Source of the DNA: Bacillus spizizenii TU-B-10
Lineage (GTDB): Bacteria; Bacillota; Bacilli; Bacillales; Bacillaceae
Reading direction: 5' to 3'
Length of the DNA stretch: 64,000 nt
Assembly (NCBI RefSeq): GCF_000227465.1
Contig: NC_016047.1
Coordinates: forward strand, 387,001 to 451,000
Shown here one piece after another: positions 17,145 to 27,529 of this stretch (position 1 is its first letter; each line of letters begins with the position of its first letter). Both the position numbers and the translations under genes were made by a program. Under the pieces are notes generated by a model that was given only the letters and a program-made list of their open reading frames with translations, was not told the origin of the DNA and did no database searches.

Positions 17145-17711
17145 TTATCTCTTCAGCAGGTCAGGAATGCAGTTGGAGATATGAAGGAGCGGTGTGCTGT
17201 TTTTTGCCGTCAAAGATAAAAGAATACCGCCTTCAATCATGGCGTTAATCACAGTGCTGACTTCCTTAGCATGGCTCTCGCTGCAGCCTGCAAGCCGCAG
17301 TTTTTCCTCATACACAGAGGCCCACTCTTTGTAGGCTTCATGGCAGGCTTCCCGCAACGGTTCGCTTTCCAATGACGTCTCAGCCGCAAGCAAGCCGACA
17401 GGCAAGCCTTCAATGTCTTCCGTACATGAAAATTGGCAGGAGAGCTCCTTCAAAAAGGCTTGAATGCCTTCCGCTGGATCGGTACAGGCTTCCATGCAGT
17501 CCGTGATTTTCTGCCGGATATATTCCTTCATCTCATTCACCGCTTCGATCGCCAGCTGTTCTTTACCGCCGGGAAAGTGGTAATAAAGAGAGCCTTTAGG
17601 CGCGCCGCTTTCCTTAATAATCTGGTTCAGCCCCGTGCCGTAATATCCCTGCAGCTGAAATAGCCTGGTTGCAGCTGAAAGGATTTTCTCACGGGAATCT
17701 CCATAACTCAT
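17145..17711 (-). CDS. lmrA: TetR-family repressor LmrA
   Basis: 188-aa TetR-type repressor. The N-terminal helix-turn-helix spans roughly residues 24-45 (GLNQIIKESGAPKGSLYYHF), a textbook TetR sequence, and the remaining helices form the ligand/dimer domain. In B. subtilis LmrA autoregulates lmrAB and, with QdoR, flavonoid-responsive genes. A matching operator and a strong promoter lie upstream at 17745-17787. Confidence 0.95.
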   Translation of the reverse strand: MSYGDSREKILSAATRLFQLQGYYGTGLNQIIKESGAPKGSLYYHFPGGKEQLAIEAVNEMKEYIRQKITDCMEACTDPAEGIQAFLKELSCQFSCTEDIEGLPVGLLAAETSLESEPLREACHEAYKEWASVYEEKLRLAGCSESHAKEVSTVINAMIEGGILLSLTAKNSTPLLHISNCIPDLLKR

Positions 17712-17744
17712 AACATTCCCACCTTACTGAATTGCAATCAAAAT

Positions 17745-17787
17745 ATAGTGACTGGTCTATTATCTTGATTCGACCATCAATTGTCAA
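17745..17787 (-). promoter_or_regulatory. lmrAB promoter with LmrA operator
   Basis: On the minus strand TTGACA (17787-17782) and GATAAT (17764-17759) are 17 bp apart. ATAGACCAGTCACTAT (17760-17745) is a dyad around the transcription start region and fits the LmrA/QdoR box type. Confidence 0.85.
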
Positions 17788-17924
17788 GAAAAATTCGTTG
17801 TATGAAAAGACAAAAAAAAGTATATTACAACGAAAAAAGCCGAGAGAAAAGCTGACGCACATTTTGACTGAATAAATAAAATGTTCGATCATTAGACATC
17901 ATAAGGATGTAAGGAGAGAAACAG

Positions 17925-19061
17925 ATGAAAAAACAAAGACTGCTCGTACTCACTCTTTTTACCGCACTATTATTTCTTGCCTTTACCGGATGCTCACAAT
18001 CTCCTGAAACAAAAGAATCCTCGATAGAAAAGTCGCAGACACAAAAAGTCTCTTCGGCTTCCGTCTCTGAAAAAAATGATCTGCCAAACATTAAAATTTT
18101 AGCGACAGGAGGCACGATTGCAGGGGCCGATAAATCGAAAACCTCAACCACTGAATATAAAGCAGGTGTCGTCGGCGTTGAATCACTGATCGAGGCAGTT
18201 CCGGAGATGAAGGACATTGCGAACGTCAGCGGCGAGCAGATTGTCAACGTTGGCAGCACAAACATTGATAATAAAATATTGCTGAAGCTGGCGAAACGCA
18301 TAAACAAATTGCTCGCTTCAGATGATGTAGACGGAATCGTCGTGACCCATGGAACCGACACATTGGAAGAAACAGCTTATTTTTTGAACCTCACTGTGAA
18401 AAGCGATAAGCCGGTAGTTGTCGTCGGTTCTATGAGACCGTCCACAGCCATCAGCGCTGATGGGCCGTCTAACCTGTACAATGCAGTTAAAGTGGCAAGC
18501 GCACCTGGGGCAAAAGGAAAAGGAGCGCTCGTCGTTCTTAACGACCGCATTGCATCAGCCCGCTATGTTACCAAAACAAACACAACCGCAACGGATACAT
18601 TTAAATCAGAAGAAATGGGATACGTCGGAACGATTGCTGATGATATTTATTTTAATAATGAAATCACCCTCAAGCATACGAAGGATACAGAATTCTCAGT
18701 TTCTCATCTTAATCAGCTGCCGCAAGTAGACATTATCTACGGGTACCAAAATGACGGAGGCTACCTGTTTGACGCGGCTGTGAAAGCCGGAGCAAAAGGG
18801 ATTGTCTACGCTGGTTCAGGAAACGGGTCTTTATCTGACGCAGCCGAAAAAGGAGCGGTCAGCGCAGCTAAAAAAGGCGTCACTGTGGTGCGCTCAACCC
18901 GTACGGGAAATGGTGTCGTGACACCAAACCAAGACTATGCGGAAAAAGATTTGCTGGCATCGAACTCTTTAAACCCCCAAAAAGCACGGATATTGCTGAT
19001 GCTTGCGCTCACCAAAACAGACAATCCTCAAAAAATCCAAGCTTATTTCAATGAGTATTAA
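17925..19061 (+). CDS. ansZ: L-asparaginase, predicted lipoprotein
   Basis: 378-aa enzyme hydrolysing asparagine to aspartate and ammonia. The N-terminal signal ends in FTGC (Cys23 region), so it is probably exported and lipid-anchored. Both threonine active-site segments are present: ILATGGTIAGAD and VVTHGTDTLEETAYF. In B. subtilis ansZ (formerly yccC) is nitrogen-regulated; I see no unambiguous TnrA site here. ATG follows AAGGAGAG. Divergent from lmrA and followed by a terminator. Confidence 0.95.
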   Translation: MKKQRLLVLTLFTALLFLAFTGCSQSPETKESSIEKSQTQKVSSASVSEKNDLPNIKILATGGTIAGADKSKTSTTEYKAGVVGVESLIEAVPEMKDIANVSGEQIVNVGSTNIDNKILLKLAKRINKLLASDDVDGIVVTHGTDTLEETAYFLNLTVKSDKPVVVVGSMRPSTAISADGPSNLYNAVKVASAPGAKGKGALVVLNDRIASARYVTKTNTTATDTFKSEEMGYVGTIADDIYFNNEITLKHTKDTEFSVSHLNQLPQVDIIYGYQNDGGYLFDAAVKAGAKGIVYAGSGNGSLSDAAEKGAVSAAKKGVTVVRSTRTGNGVVTPNQDYAEKDLLASNSLNPQKARILLMLALTKTDNPQKIQAYFNEY

Positions 19062-19063
19062 AG

Positions 19064-19092
19064 AAAAGAAGGCGAAAAGGCCTTCTTTTTTT
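19064..19092 (+). terminator. Terminator after ansZ
   Basis: AAAGAAGGC and GCCTTCTTT-type arms around a GAAAAG loop, with a T-run through 19092. Confidence 0.75.
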
Positions 19093-19194
19093 AGGTATTT
19101 CAGGCTCAAAAGACAGCAAAATTTCCTCTGAACCTTAAAATCTCTTTAAAAATAAGCCAAAATTACCCTTTACTTAATTAATTTGGTAACGTAA

Positions 19195-19871
<677 letters not shown>

Positions 19872-19881
19872 CGAGAAACAT

Positions 19882-19910
19882 AACCTTGAAGAATTCTATT
19901 CTTCAAGGTT
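19882..19910. terminator. Bidirectional terminator between lipA and yczC
   Basis: AACCTTGAAGAA (19882-19893) and TTCTTCAAGGTT (19899-19910) form a perfect 12-bp stem with a 5-base loop. It touches the yczC stop codon. Confidence 0.8.
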
Positions 19911-20295
19911 ATTCTGCTTTCAGCACAATTGTTTTCGCAGCCATATCATGAACGGCTTGTTTTTTCTTCGTAAATGCGGCTGTCAAATAGATCAAACGAG
20001 AGAACACGTGCACCCACGCTATCATGTAACGGACAATGGCCTGTGGGAGGGATATTTTTTCGTATGTTTCGTCTCTCACGATTTGCAGCCCGATGATTTT
20101 TTTGCCCAGTGTACCTCTCCAATTTGTCAGTGGCATCAGCAAAGGATACACAAGCAGCATCAATATGGCCACAATAATGACGCCGGCGGACCCGTCACCC
20201 AACGTAAATCCGGCTGCGAAAATCACTGCTGCGGCAATGATCACATCAAGTACTAGAGCGCAAGCGCGCAGCATAAAACCAGCTAGTTCCAACAT
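19909..20295 (-). CDS. yczC: RDD-family membrane protein
   Basis: 128-aa membrane protein of the RDD family with three to four hydrophobic segments. Typical features are [17 protein letters not shown] near the N-terminus and [18 protein letters not shown] in the middle. ATG at 20295 has AAGGAG six bases upstream and is preferred over GTG at 20301. RDD proteins have been linked to sodium/proton or compatible-solute movement elsewhere, but its role here is unknown. The symbol is assigned from map position. Confidence 0.75.
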   Translation of the reverse strand: MLELAGFMLRACALVLDVIIAAAVIFAAGFTLGDGSAGVIIVAILMLLVYPLLMPLTNWRGTLGKKIIGLQIVRDETYEKISLPQAIVRYMIAWVHVFSRLIYLTAAFTKKKQAVHDMAAKTIVLKAE

Positions 20296-20526
20296 ATACA
20301 CTCCTTAAAATTTTAGATAAATACCTAATGATTGTAAAAAAGAAGGGCCTTAAGTGGGAATAGGTTATAAGCCTTAAATCACAAAAGTTGGTGAAAATGT
20401 CATAGGTAAATTGGCATAATCAGCCAGCTTATCATATTACCAAATTCTTTTTTAGCCCGAAACCAAGCCCTCAGAAGTTATTTTTGTTAAAATAGAAAAG
20501 TTACAACAGAATTCGGAGGGTTTATT

Positions 20527-21603
20527 GTGGGAAAAGTGAAACGAAATGCCCCTTGCCCATGCGGCAGCGGCAAGAAATATAAAAAATGCTGCGGAAGCAA
20601 AGTTGTCGACTTCCCGACAGAACTAGCGGCAAAAGAAGCAAAACAAATTCAGGAAGACTTAGTGGAGTATGCCTTCACAGTACATAGAGAAAGCATTTCA
20701 GGCTTTATCAACCAGCATGATTTTCTTTCTGCTATGGACAGACAGACGAAAGACATCAGCGTATTTAACTTAGGGATCTGGGGAATCTTCTTCCATCCGC
20801 TTGCTGGTGAAAAGACAATCTTCGAAGAGTACCTTCAGAAAAAAGGCGATTCGATCACTCGTCCGAAAACGCGTGAGATCGTTGAATCATGGAAGAGCAT
20901 GACGCCTGCTTTATTGTTGCTGCAAGACCTGAAGGAAGGTGTCATTCACTTTGAGGATGTCATTACGACAAAACAATTCGAAGTGGAAATGGACGCCAAC
21001 AATCAAGACCTCCCGCCAGTGGGAAGCCTGATTCTCGGATATCCAATCCACGAAGCAGAAAAAGCAGAATTCTTCATGCAGTTCACGATCTTCCCGGTGA
21101 AGAGAACGGAAGCGCTGATCAGCAAAGTGAAGAAATATGCGGATGCCGCTGTGAAGAATGGCAAAACGCCGGAAGACTTCATGAAGCAGGAATTCAACAA
21201 CGTTCTGTTCGCGCTGTTAGCGGAGAAAGATGAAGAGCCGCAAGCAGAGGCAGCGGAAGAAAGCAGTATTGAGTGGGCAAACGACATGGAGAAAGAAACA
21301 GCTGCGGCTATCGAAGAAGGCATGAGCGGAGATGAGTATCCGACTGAATTGATTCCGGCTGTCATTGACATCTGGAAAACATTCTGTGAGAAAAAATCAC
21401 CTGTCATCAGAAAGCCGGAAGCTTTTGCGGCGGCAGTTGAATATTATGTGAATGCGATTTCTCTTAACGGCGCGTCCGTTTCTCAAGCCAAACTGGCGAA
21501 AAAATACGGCGTAAGCGCATCAACGATTTCCAGCCGTTACAAAGAAATTGAAAGCACGCTGCAAGACGAAGCAGATCGTTTTGCACAAGCACTATCCTCA
21601 TAA
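20527..21603 (+). CDS. yccF: SEC-C motif protein
   Basis: 358-aa cytosolic protein. Residues 5-22 are a SEC-C zinc motif (APCPCGSGKKYKKCCG), as at the C-terminus of SecA. The C-terminus (about 310-345) looks like a helix-turn-helix (SQAKLAKKYGVSASTISSRY), an acidic stretch precedes it, and the middle has no recognisable domain. The combination of a zinc knuckle and an HTH suggests nucleic-acid contact. GTG start follows TTCGGAGGG. Monocistronic, with a bidirectional terminator shared with natK. Confidence 0.82.
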   Translation: MGKVKRNAPCPCGSGKKYKKCCGSKVVDFPTELAAKEAKQIQEDLVEYAFTVHRESISGFINQHDFLSAMDRQTKDISVFNLGIWGIFFHPLAGEKTIFEEYLQKKGDSITRPKTREIVESWKSMTPALLLLQDLKEGVIHFEDVITTKQFEVEMDANNQDLPPVGSLILGYPIHEAEKAEFFMQFTIFPVKRTEALISKVKKYADAAVKNGKTPEDFMKQEFNNVLFALLAEKDEEPQAEAAEESSIEWANDMEKETAAAIEEGMSGDEYPTELIPAVIDIWKTFCEKKSPVIRKPEAFAAAVEYYVNAISLNGASVSQAKLAKKYGVSASTISSRYKEIESTLQDEADRFAQALSS

Positions 21604-21607
21604 TGAA

Positions 21608-21642
21608 AAAAACCTTGAAAAGCCGGGCTTTTCAAGGTTTTT
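21608..21642. terminator. Bidirectional terminator between yccF and natK
   Basis: AAAACCTTGAAAAGCC and GGCTTTTCAAGGTTTT pair over the whole stem, with A and T runs outside it. Confidence 0.88.
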
Positions 21643-22599
21643 TTATTTCTGAAATGGAATTTTGATTTCTAACCGGAAGACGGGGTCGCGGTAGGTAAAA
21701 TCCAGCCTCCCAAAAGCGCTCTTCACCAGTTTTTGAATAATATACGTGCCCATGCCTTCATGAGCGCCGCTTTTTGTTGAACGGCCAAACGATTGATACA
21801 GTGTATCGAGCACTTTTGGGTCCATGCCGGGCGTGCTGTTTTCACAAATCAGCACATAAAGCCCGCTGCGCAGCGAAGTTTCCAGCTTAATCTCCGCTTT
21901 TTCTCGGGCCTCAGCCGCGCTGTCGAGCGCATTTTCTAATATGTTGCCGACCAAGCTGACCTGATCAGCGGGTGAAAACGGAAGTGAAGAAAGCGGTGTA
22001 TGCATATGCAGCGAAACCTTCACACCTGAAGTATGTGCTTTTTCAAGAAAATCATAAAGCACTCCTGCAACGTACGCATTCTCTCCCTTCAAAAAACGGT
22101 CATATTGACTGTACTGATCCGCCCAGTTTTGAATATATGCTTGTGTATCTGCCTTTGACTGTGCTGAATGGATCGCTGTTATATGCTTCATTGTATCGTG
22201 ATTCCGGCTTCTAACGTCCATCAGCATTCGATTGGCGTGCTGTTCAGCTTGAGCCAGCTTATCAATTTGATCAGAGAGCCTTGCCTGCAAGGCAGACTGT
22301 CCGATACGGAGCCGTTCACACGCTGCAAATATCAAGATCGCAAACAATGCCGGCAGTATGTCAGAGCCAACCAGCACCGCCGCCGCTGATATCACTTGAA
22401 TCACGGCAATCCATGTACAAAGCTGGAGGGAACAGCGGTCCCACACCCGCTTCGTTTTCCATAGGTACAGCCCTGCTGCTGCCGCGCCTAAAGCAGCGGC
22501 CAGCAAAGAGACAGCTGTACTGTGCCAAAGAGCAGCAGCCCCCTGATAAAATATGAAACTAAATAAAAACAGACAAAGACATTGAAAAAGGGTAATCAC
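21643..22599 (-). CDS. natK: Sensor histidine kinase NatK
   Basis: 318-aa kinase of the natAB-controlling pair. The first 100 residues contain about four hydrophobic segments. The phosphoacceptor region is RSRNHDTMKHITAIHS, as in sensor kinases that partner LytTR regulators; the ATPase part carries VGNILENALDSAAEA (N box) and GMGTYIIQKLV. GTG start (22599) behind GAGGAG. It follows natR after a 12-base gap. Confidence 0.9.
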   Translation of the reverse strand: MITLFQCLCLFLFSFIFYQGAAALWHSTAVSLLAAALGAAAAGLYLWKTKRVWDRCSLQLCTWIAVIQVISAAAVLVGSDILPALFAILIFAACERLRIGQSALQARLSDQIDKLAQAEQHANRMLMDVRSRNHDTMKHITAIHSAQSKADTQAYIQNWADQYSQYDRFLKGENAYVAGVLYDFLEKAHTSGVKVSLHMHTPLSSLPFSPADQVSLVGNILENALDSAAEAREKAEIKLETSLRSGLYVLICENSTPGMDPKVLDTLYQSFGRSTKSGAHEGMGTYIIQKLVKSAFGRLDFTYRDPVFRLEIKIPFQK

Positions 22600-22611
22600 G
22601 TTCCGAACTCC

Positions 22612-23313
22612 TCAAAAATAGTAGTTTTGAAAAAAATCAAGCTGCTGCTTGGTGATCATCGCTTTTTTAGGCGTTCCCTCAAAGGAAACCGTAAACGAAT
22701 GCTTTGTATAAGCGGAAAAATGCTTTATGTAATGAATGTTGATAATAAAGGAACGGTGCGAACGGAGAAAATCCTTCTCAGGCAGGTCGCCTTTAATATC
22801 ATTTAATGTTTGATACGTCTGCACCTCTTCGTCGGTTGTCACAATCGTCGTCGAACGTCCCGTCCGTTCTGCGAAAATGATATCCTTCTTTTGCAGCACG
22901 TGCATTTCAGATTTTTGCTTAATCAATATCCGCCCATTCAAACTCGTTTCCGTTTTCTTTTTCAAATAACGGTCGAAGGAAGCGTTCAGCCGGTCGGCAT
23001 GGTACGGCTTCATAATATAATCATGGACATTCAGGTCAAAGGCGTGAACGGCATATCCGCCGTTGCCGGTGACGAAAATCACGTCCACATCAAGCGAATG
23101 GGATCTGATCAAATCAGCAAGCTCGTAACCAGACATATGAGGCATCTCGATATCGGCAAGCAGCAGATCAATGTCACCGTTCTTCACCCGGCTGTAGGCT
23201 TCCTCCGCTGAATCGGTGGAAAAGACAATTTCGACATCCTGCATTCTGGACACGATCGCTTCCAATTTCTCTAAATCTACTCGATAATCATCGACAAGTC
23301 CGACTTTTACCAT
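22612..23313 (-). CDS. natR: LytTR-family response regulator NatR
   Basis: 233-aa regulator with a receiver domain (DDYRVD acidic pocket, phospho-acceptor in LLLADIEMPHMSG, Lys in IMKPYH) and a C-terminal LytTR DNA-binding domain (about 135-233). It activates natAB. Two ATGs are available; the second (23313) is correctly spaced from AGGGGA, whereas the first at 23319 abuts it. Divergent from natA, with a matching pair of 9-bp repeats in the shared region. Confidence 0.93.
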   Translation of the reverse strand: MVKVGLVDDYRVDLEKLEAIVSRMQDVEIVFSTDSAEEAYSRVKNGDIDLLLADIEMPHMSGYELADLIRSHSLDVDVIFVTGNGGYAVHAFDLNVHDYIMKPYHADRLNASFDRYLKKKTETSLNGRILIKQKSEMHVLQKKDIIFAERTGRSTTIVTTDEEVQTYQTLNDIKGDLPEKDFLRSHRSFIINIHYIKHFSAYTKHSFTVSFEGTPKKAMITKQQLDFFQNYYF

Positions 23314-23357
23314 TATCATTCCCCTAGTTACATAGAATCATCTTTATTCTATCCCAT

Positions 23358-23387
23358 TTCGCGACATAAAAAGAACTCTTCGCGACA
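23358..23387 (+). promoter_or_regulatory. Direct repeats for NatR upstream of natA
   Basis: TTCGCGACA occurs at 23358-23366 and 23379-23387, identical copies separated by 12 bp (21 bp start to start). LytTR regulators bind such 9-bp direct repeats two helical turns apart, so this is the likely NatR activation site. Confidence 0.85.
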
Positions 23388-23456
23388 ACTTTATCCAACA
23401 AATCCAGCATTTCGTATATAGTCATTACTAGAAATAACGAAAAGGGAGATTATGAC

Positions 23457-24197
23457 ATGATTACACTGACCGATTGCAGCCGCAGGTTTCATGATAAGAA
23501 AAAAGTAGTCAAAGCGGTGCGAGATGTAAGCTTAACAATTCAAAAAGGAGAAGTCGTCGGCATTCTCGGAGAAAATGGTGCCGGCAAAACCACGATGCTT
23601 AGAATGATTGCTGCCTTGCTTGAACCGTCAGAGGGCGCAATCAGAGTTGCCGGCTTTGACACGGTCAAGCAGCCGGCTGAGGTCAAAAAAAGAATCGGTG
23701 TCTTATTCGGAGGAGAAACCGGGCTTTACGACAGGATGACCGCTAAAGAAAATCTGCAATATTTCGGCCGGCTGTATGGGCTAAACCGCCACGAGATCAA
23801 AGCAAGAATAGAAGATTTATCGAAACGGTTCGGAATGCGCGATTATATGAACCGGAGAGTGGGCGGGTTTTCGAAAGGCATGAGGCAGAAAGTCGCCATT
23901 GCCAGAGCGCTGATTCACGATCCGGACATCATTTTATTTGATGAGCCGACAACTGGGCTTGATATTACGTCAAGCAACATCTTCCGCGAATTCATCCAGC
24001 AGCTGAAAAGAGAACAAAAAACGATTCTTTTCTCCAGCCACATTATGGAGGAAGTGCAGGCGCTCTGTGACAGTGTCATCATGATTCACAGCGGAGAGGT
24101 GATTTACCGAGGGGCGCTTGAATCACTATACGAGAGCGAGCGCAGTGAGGATTTGAATTACATCTTTATGTCTAAGCTTGTCAGGGGGATTTCTTAA
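23457..24197 (+). CDS. natA: Sodium-export ABC ATPase NatA
   Basis: 246-aa ATP-binding subunit of the NatAB sodium extrusion pump. Walker A GENGAGKTTMLR, signature GGFSKGMRQKVAIARAL and Walker B IILFDEPTTGLD are intact. ATG at 23457 follows AAAAGGGAG. The stop (24195-24197) directly abuts natB. Confidence 0.95.
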   Translation: MITLTDCSRRFHDKKKVVKAVRDVSLTIQKGEVVGILGENGAGKTTMLRMIAALLEPSEGAIRVAGFDTVKQPAEVKKRIGVLFGGETGLYDRMTAKENLQYFGRLYGLNRHEIKARIEDLSKRFGMRDYMNRRVGGFSKGMRQKVAIARALIHDPDIILFDEPTTGLDITSSNIFREFIQQLKREQKTILFSSHIMEEVQALCDSVIMIHSGEVIYRGALESLYESERSEDLNYIFMSKLVRGIS

Positions 24198-25358
24198 ATG
24201 CTGAGCCATATTTATAAAAAAGAAATGATCGACGCTTTGCGAGACAGAAAAACGATATTACTCACAATCTTAGTGCCGATGATTATGATGCTTGGGCTTG
24301 TATTCTTTTATGAAAGCATGCTGTCCGACAAAGGGGAGCAGTACACGCTGGCAGTCGGCCATTCGCTGCCGCCCGCACTGGAAAGCAAGCTTAATGGGAT
24401 TGACGAAATCAGCGTAAAAACATTTGCAAAGCCTGAAGAGGCAGTTGATGAAGGAAAAGCAGATGCCTATCTGAACGTCCCGAAAGAGTTCGACTCATAT
24501 GTCAACAGCATGACACCTTTTAAGGTTGATGTTTACGGCAATTCAATCGATCAAGGGTCGTCAAATGCCATGCAGCTTGTGCAGTCTGCCTTAGATCAGT
24601 ACAAAAATAAAATTGTGCAGGAACGTTTAACAAATAAGCACATTGATCAATCGGTAATCCAGCCGTTTACGATTCAGCAAAAGGAAGCGGCTGAGGAGAA
24701 AGGGGCCTCCGCTATTATGCTTTCTGCCATTCTGCCCATGCTGATTCTGACATCCATTGTTTCCGGCGCAATGCCGATTGCTCTTGATATCATGGCCGGG
24801 GAAAAGGACCGGAAATCAATCGAGGCGCTGCTGTTGACGCCAGTCAGCAGAAACAAAGTGCTGGTCGGCAAGTGGCTTGCGGTTTCTACTTTTGGAGTTG
24901 CTTCGGGTGTATTGGCTTTGGTGTTTTTGATTTTGTCCACCGTGTTATTTACCGAGAATTTAAAAACGGCCTTCCAGCTGGGAGATCATATGTGGAGTGT
25001 AATCGGCGCTTCAGCCTTAATCATCGTGCTTTCTGCATTGCTGATCTCTGCGATGGAGCTTTTCATCAGCATTATTTCCAGCTCGGTAAAAGAAGCGCAA
25101 AGTTATATGTCTTTCATCGTCTTTCTGCCTATGCTCCCGATGTTTTTCATCCTCAGCAAGGCACCGAATCAATTTGACTTGTCGTACTTTCTCATCCCGT
25201 TTTTGAACCTGCATGCGTTATTTAAACAGCTTTTATTCGGGATGGTTGAGCCGGCTGCCATTTTGTACACGTCAGGAACCATCGCCGTGCTCATCGCCAT
25301 TTTCTTTTTACTGGCCAGAGCCTGTTTTTTGAAAGACAAATGGGTCCTGCCAAAATAA
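24198..25358 (+). CDS. natB: Sodium-export ABC permease NatB
   Basis: 386-aa membrane subunit with one N-terminal membrane segment, a large extracytoplasmic domain (about 45-180) and five to six C-terminal segments, the NatB/ABC-2 layout. Segment MAGEKDRKSIEALLLTPVSR is the conserved coupling loop. Starts on the base after the natA stop. A hairpin terminator follows. Confidence 0.95.
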   Translation: MLSHIYKKEMIDALRDRKTILLTILVPMIMMLGLVFFYESMLSDKGEQYTLAVGHSLPPALESKLNGIDEISVKTFAKPEEAVDEGKADAYLNVPKEFDSYVNSMTPFKVDVYGNSIDQGSSNAMQLVQSALDQYKNKIVQERLTNKHIDQSVIQPFTIQQKEAAEEKGASAIMLSAILPMLILTSIVSGAMPIALDIMAGEKDRKSIEALLLTPVSRNKVLVGKWLAVSTFGVASGVLALVFLILSTVLFTENLKTAFQLGDHMWSVIGASALIIVLSALLISAMELFISIISSSVKEAQSYMSFIVFLPMLPMFFILSKAPNQFDLSYFLIPFLNLHALFKQLLFGMVEPAAILYTSGTIAVLIAIFFLLARACFLKDKWVLPK

Positions 25359-25364
25359 ACTTGC

Positions 25365-25396
25365 AAAAGGAGAAATACACTTTCTCCTTTTTGTAT
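25365..25396 (+). terminator. Terminator after natB
   Basis: AAAAGGAGAAA (25365-25375) and TTTCTCCTTTT (25381-25391) pair perfectly with a five-base loop. Confidence 0.8.
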
Positions 25397-25493
25397 ATCC
25401 TGAAAAAAGAAGGAAAATAGAAAAAGGATATCTAATACAGAAAGTGACCCTGCACTATTTTTCATCAAAATTGGTTTCAAAGGAGAAGGAACA

Positions 25494-26426
25494 ATGGATC
25501 AAACACGTACACTTGGCAAGACGAAGCTGCAGGTGAAGCGGATCGGGTTCGGCGCGAATGCGGTCGGCGGGCATAATCTATTTCCGAATCTGAATGATGA
25601 AACAGGGAAAGATTTGGTGCGGACGGCATTGGATGGCGGCGTGAACTTTATTGATACCGCCTTTATATACGGACTGGGGCGTTCTGAGGAATTAATCGGC
25701 GAAGTTGTGCAAGAACGAGGCGTGCGGAATGAGCTCATTATTGCCACCAAAGGGGCTCATAAAGAAGTGAACGGCAGCATTGAATTAGACAACAGCCGGG
25801 AGTTTCTTCGCGGCGAGGTGGAAAAGAGCCTGAAGCGGCTGAAAACAGATTACATTGATTTGTATTATGTTCATTTCCCGGATGGGAAAACGCCTCTCGC
25901 TGAAGTGGCGGGCACACTGAAGGAGCTGAAGGATGAGGGTAAAATCAAAGCGATCGGCGCTTCGAACCTCGATTATCAGCAATTGCAGGAATTTAATGCC
26001 GACGGTTATTTGGAGGTCTTCCAAGCTGAATACTCTCTCATTCAGCGTGATGCCGAGAAGGAGCTGCTTCCGTACTGTGAAAAACACGGCATTTCCTTTA
26101 TTCCTTATTTTCCGCTCGCGTCCGGGCTGCTGACAGGAAAATTCACGAAAGACACGGCCTTTGATGACTTCAGAAAGGATAAGCCGCAATTTCAGGGAGA
26201 AGCGTTTATTCACAATCTCAAAAAAGTAGATAAGCTGAAAGCGGTAGCGGAGGAAAAACAAGCGGAGACGGCACATGTCGCCTTGGCGTGGCTGTTAACA
26301 AGACCGGCGATAGACGCTATCATTCCAGGCGCTAAACGTCCTGAACAATTGAAAGATAACCTGAAAACCTTGAACATTGAATTAACCGAAGATGAAGTGA
26401 ACTTCATCAGCGGAATCTTCACATAA
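25494..26426 (+). CDS. yccK: Aldo/keto reductase
   Basis: 310-aa NADPH-dependent reductase of the IolS/YccK type, cytosolic TIM barrel. Visible features: [18 protein letters not shown] (Asp and Tyr of the catalytic set), Lys in [10 protein letters not shown], and [10 protein letters not shown] with the conserved His; the C-terminal [15 protein letters not shown] is the cofactor 2'-phosphate region. ATG behind AAAGGAGAAGG. Physiological substrate not known. Confidence 0.9.
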   Translation: MDQTRTLGKTKLQVKRIGFGANAVGGHNLFPNLNDETGKDLVRTALDGGVNFIDTAFIYGLGRSEELIGEVVQERGVRNELIIATKGAHKEVNGSIELDNSREFLRGEVEKSLKRLKTDYIDLYYVHFPDGKTPLAEVAGTLKELKDEGKIKAIGASNLDYQQLQEFNADGYLEVFQAEYSLIQRDAEKELLPYCEKHGISFIPYFPLASGLLTGKFTKDTAFDDFRKDKPQFQGEAFIHNLKKVDKLKAVAEEKQAETAHVALAWLLTRPAIDAIIPGAKRPEQLKDNLKTLNIELTEDEVNFISGIFT

Positions 26427-26458
26427 AAAAGGAAATAGCTTGGAGGCTATTTCCTTTT
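26427..26458. terminator. Bidirectional terminator between yccK and ycdA
   Basis: AAAAGGAAATAGC (26427-26439) and GCTATTTCCTTTT (26446-26458) are perfectly complementary. Confidence 0.88.
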
Positions 26459-26464
26459 GGTGTT

Positions 26465-27529
26465 TTATTCTTTGATGAATGCTTCGACTAATTCTGCTGC
26501 TCTGTAATCGTCCATATCAAGCTGCCATTGGTCGATGTCATTTTTCTTCATTTTCACTTCAACCGTTTTTTCAGATGAAGCTGGTCCGAGCTTCTTGAAT
26601 TCTTCAGGATAGACTTGAAGCGCATATTTCACAGCATCCTCATAGCTGGCGCCAGAATTTTTGCTGTAGTAGTCTTTCACTCTGTCTTCGATTCGGTCTG
26701 AGAGTGAAGATGCATCTACCGGTTTAATTGTGGCTTCAACAATTGCTTCGTCTTTTGAGATCGAAGTTGTTTTCGCCTGGATGGAAGAGTTTTTGCTTAA
26801 TCCCTCTTTAATGCCGTTCACGATATTATCAAGCGCTTTGCTGTCGGCATATGTGCTGGAAAGGCCCGAAGCTGAGAGATAGCCGTCTTTCGCTGATTCG
26901 TTGAAATCACTTACAATTTTATTTTTGTTGTCCCCGGTGATTTTTTCGAAATCAGCGTTGTCTTTACCGAAAAGAAGGACATCAACATAAGCTGATAATG
27001 CTTTTGCAGAGTCTTGGAGCTGGTCTGCTGTCGCAAGGATCTTTTTGTCTTTTCCGTCAATTTTGAAAGTAACTGATTTTGGCTTTTTATCACCGTAAGA
27101 TTCCGGCGTATAGTTAAGCTCGTATTTCTCGCCTTTATCTACAACATAGAAGAGGCTACCTTCAACCGATTTGTCAGCGTTAATCGTGCTGCTGCGCAGC
27201 TTTTCGTTATAATCCTCGGGATCTGTGTCAGACATCTTAGTATCATCTTGATACAAAGTGAAATCCATACTGTCTACATTCAGCGGTTCTTTTCCTGTGT
27301 TTTTCACAGCGACATTGACTTTTAACACAAGCTGGTCATCTGAAGTGGATTTATCATATTTGGACGGCAGTGTATAAGAGACATCCTTGATTTTGACTTG
27401 AGCTATATCTGAGCTTTTTTCTGTTTCTGAATTTTTCTTCTCCGCGCTTGTTTTGCTTCCGGAACAAGCAGCTGTAAACATCATCAGCAGAAGAATTAGG
27501 AAAACAGCGTACGTTTTTTTCTGAAACAT
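26465..27529 (-). CDS. ycdA: Lipoprotein with DUF4352/DUF5105-type domains
   Basis: 354-aa exported lipoprotein: signal ends MMFTAAC (Cys22). Residues about 45-165 look like an immunoglobulin-like DUF4352-type domain (VNVAVKNTGKEPLNVDSMDF), and the rest is a helical DUF5105-type domain. Many charged residues and no cysteine after the lipobox. Monocistronic with AGGAGG before the ATG. Role not known to me. Confidence 0.85.
   Translation of the reverse strand: MFQKKTYAVFLILLLMMFTAACSGSKTSAEKKNSETEKSSDIAQVKIKDVSYTLPSKYDKSTSDDQLVLKVNVAVKNTGKEPLNVDSMDFTLYQDDTKMSDTDPEDYNEKLRSSTINADKSVEGSLFYVVDKGEKYELNYTPESYGDKKPKSVTFKIDGKDKKILATADQLQDSAKALSAYVDVLLFGKDNADFEKITGDNKNKIVSDFNESAKDGYLSASGLSSTYADSKALDNIVNGIKEGLSKNSSIQAKTTSISKDEAIVEATIKPVDASSLSDRIEDRVKDYYSKNSGASYEDAVKYALQVYPEEFKKLGPASSEKTVEVKMKKNDIDQWQLDMDDYRAAELVEAFIKE

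Noticed and set aside
17765-17830. Possible TnrA site before ansZ
   Set aside because: Several TGT...ACA-like stretches exist in this AT-rich region, but none fits the spacing of the consensus well enough.
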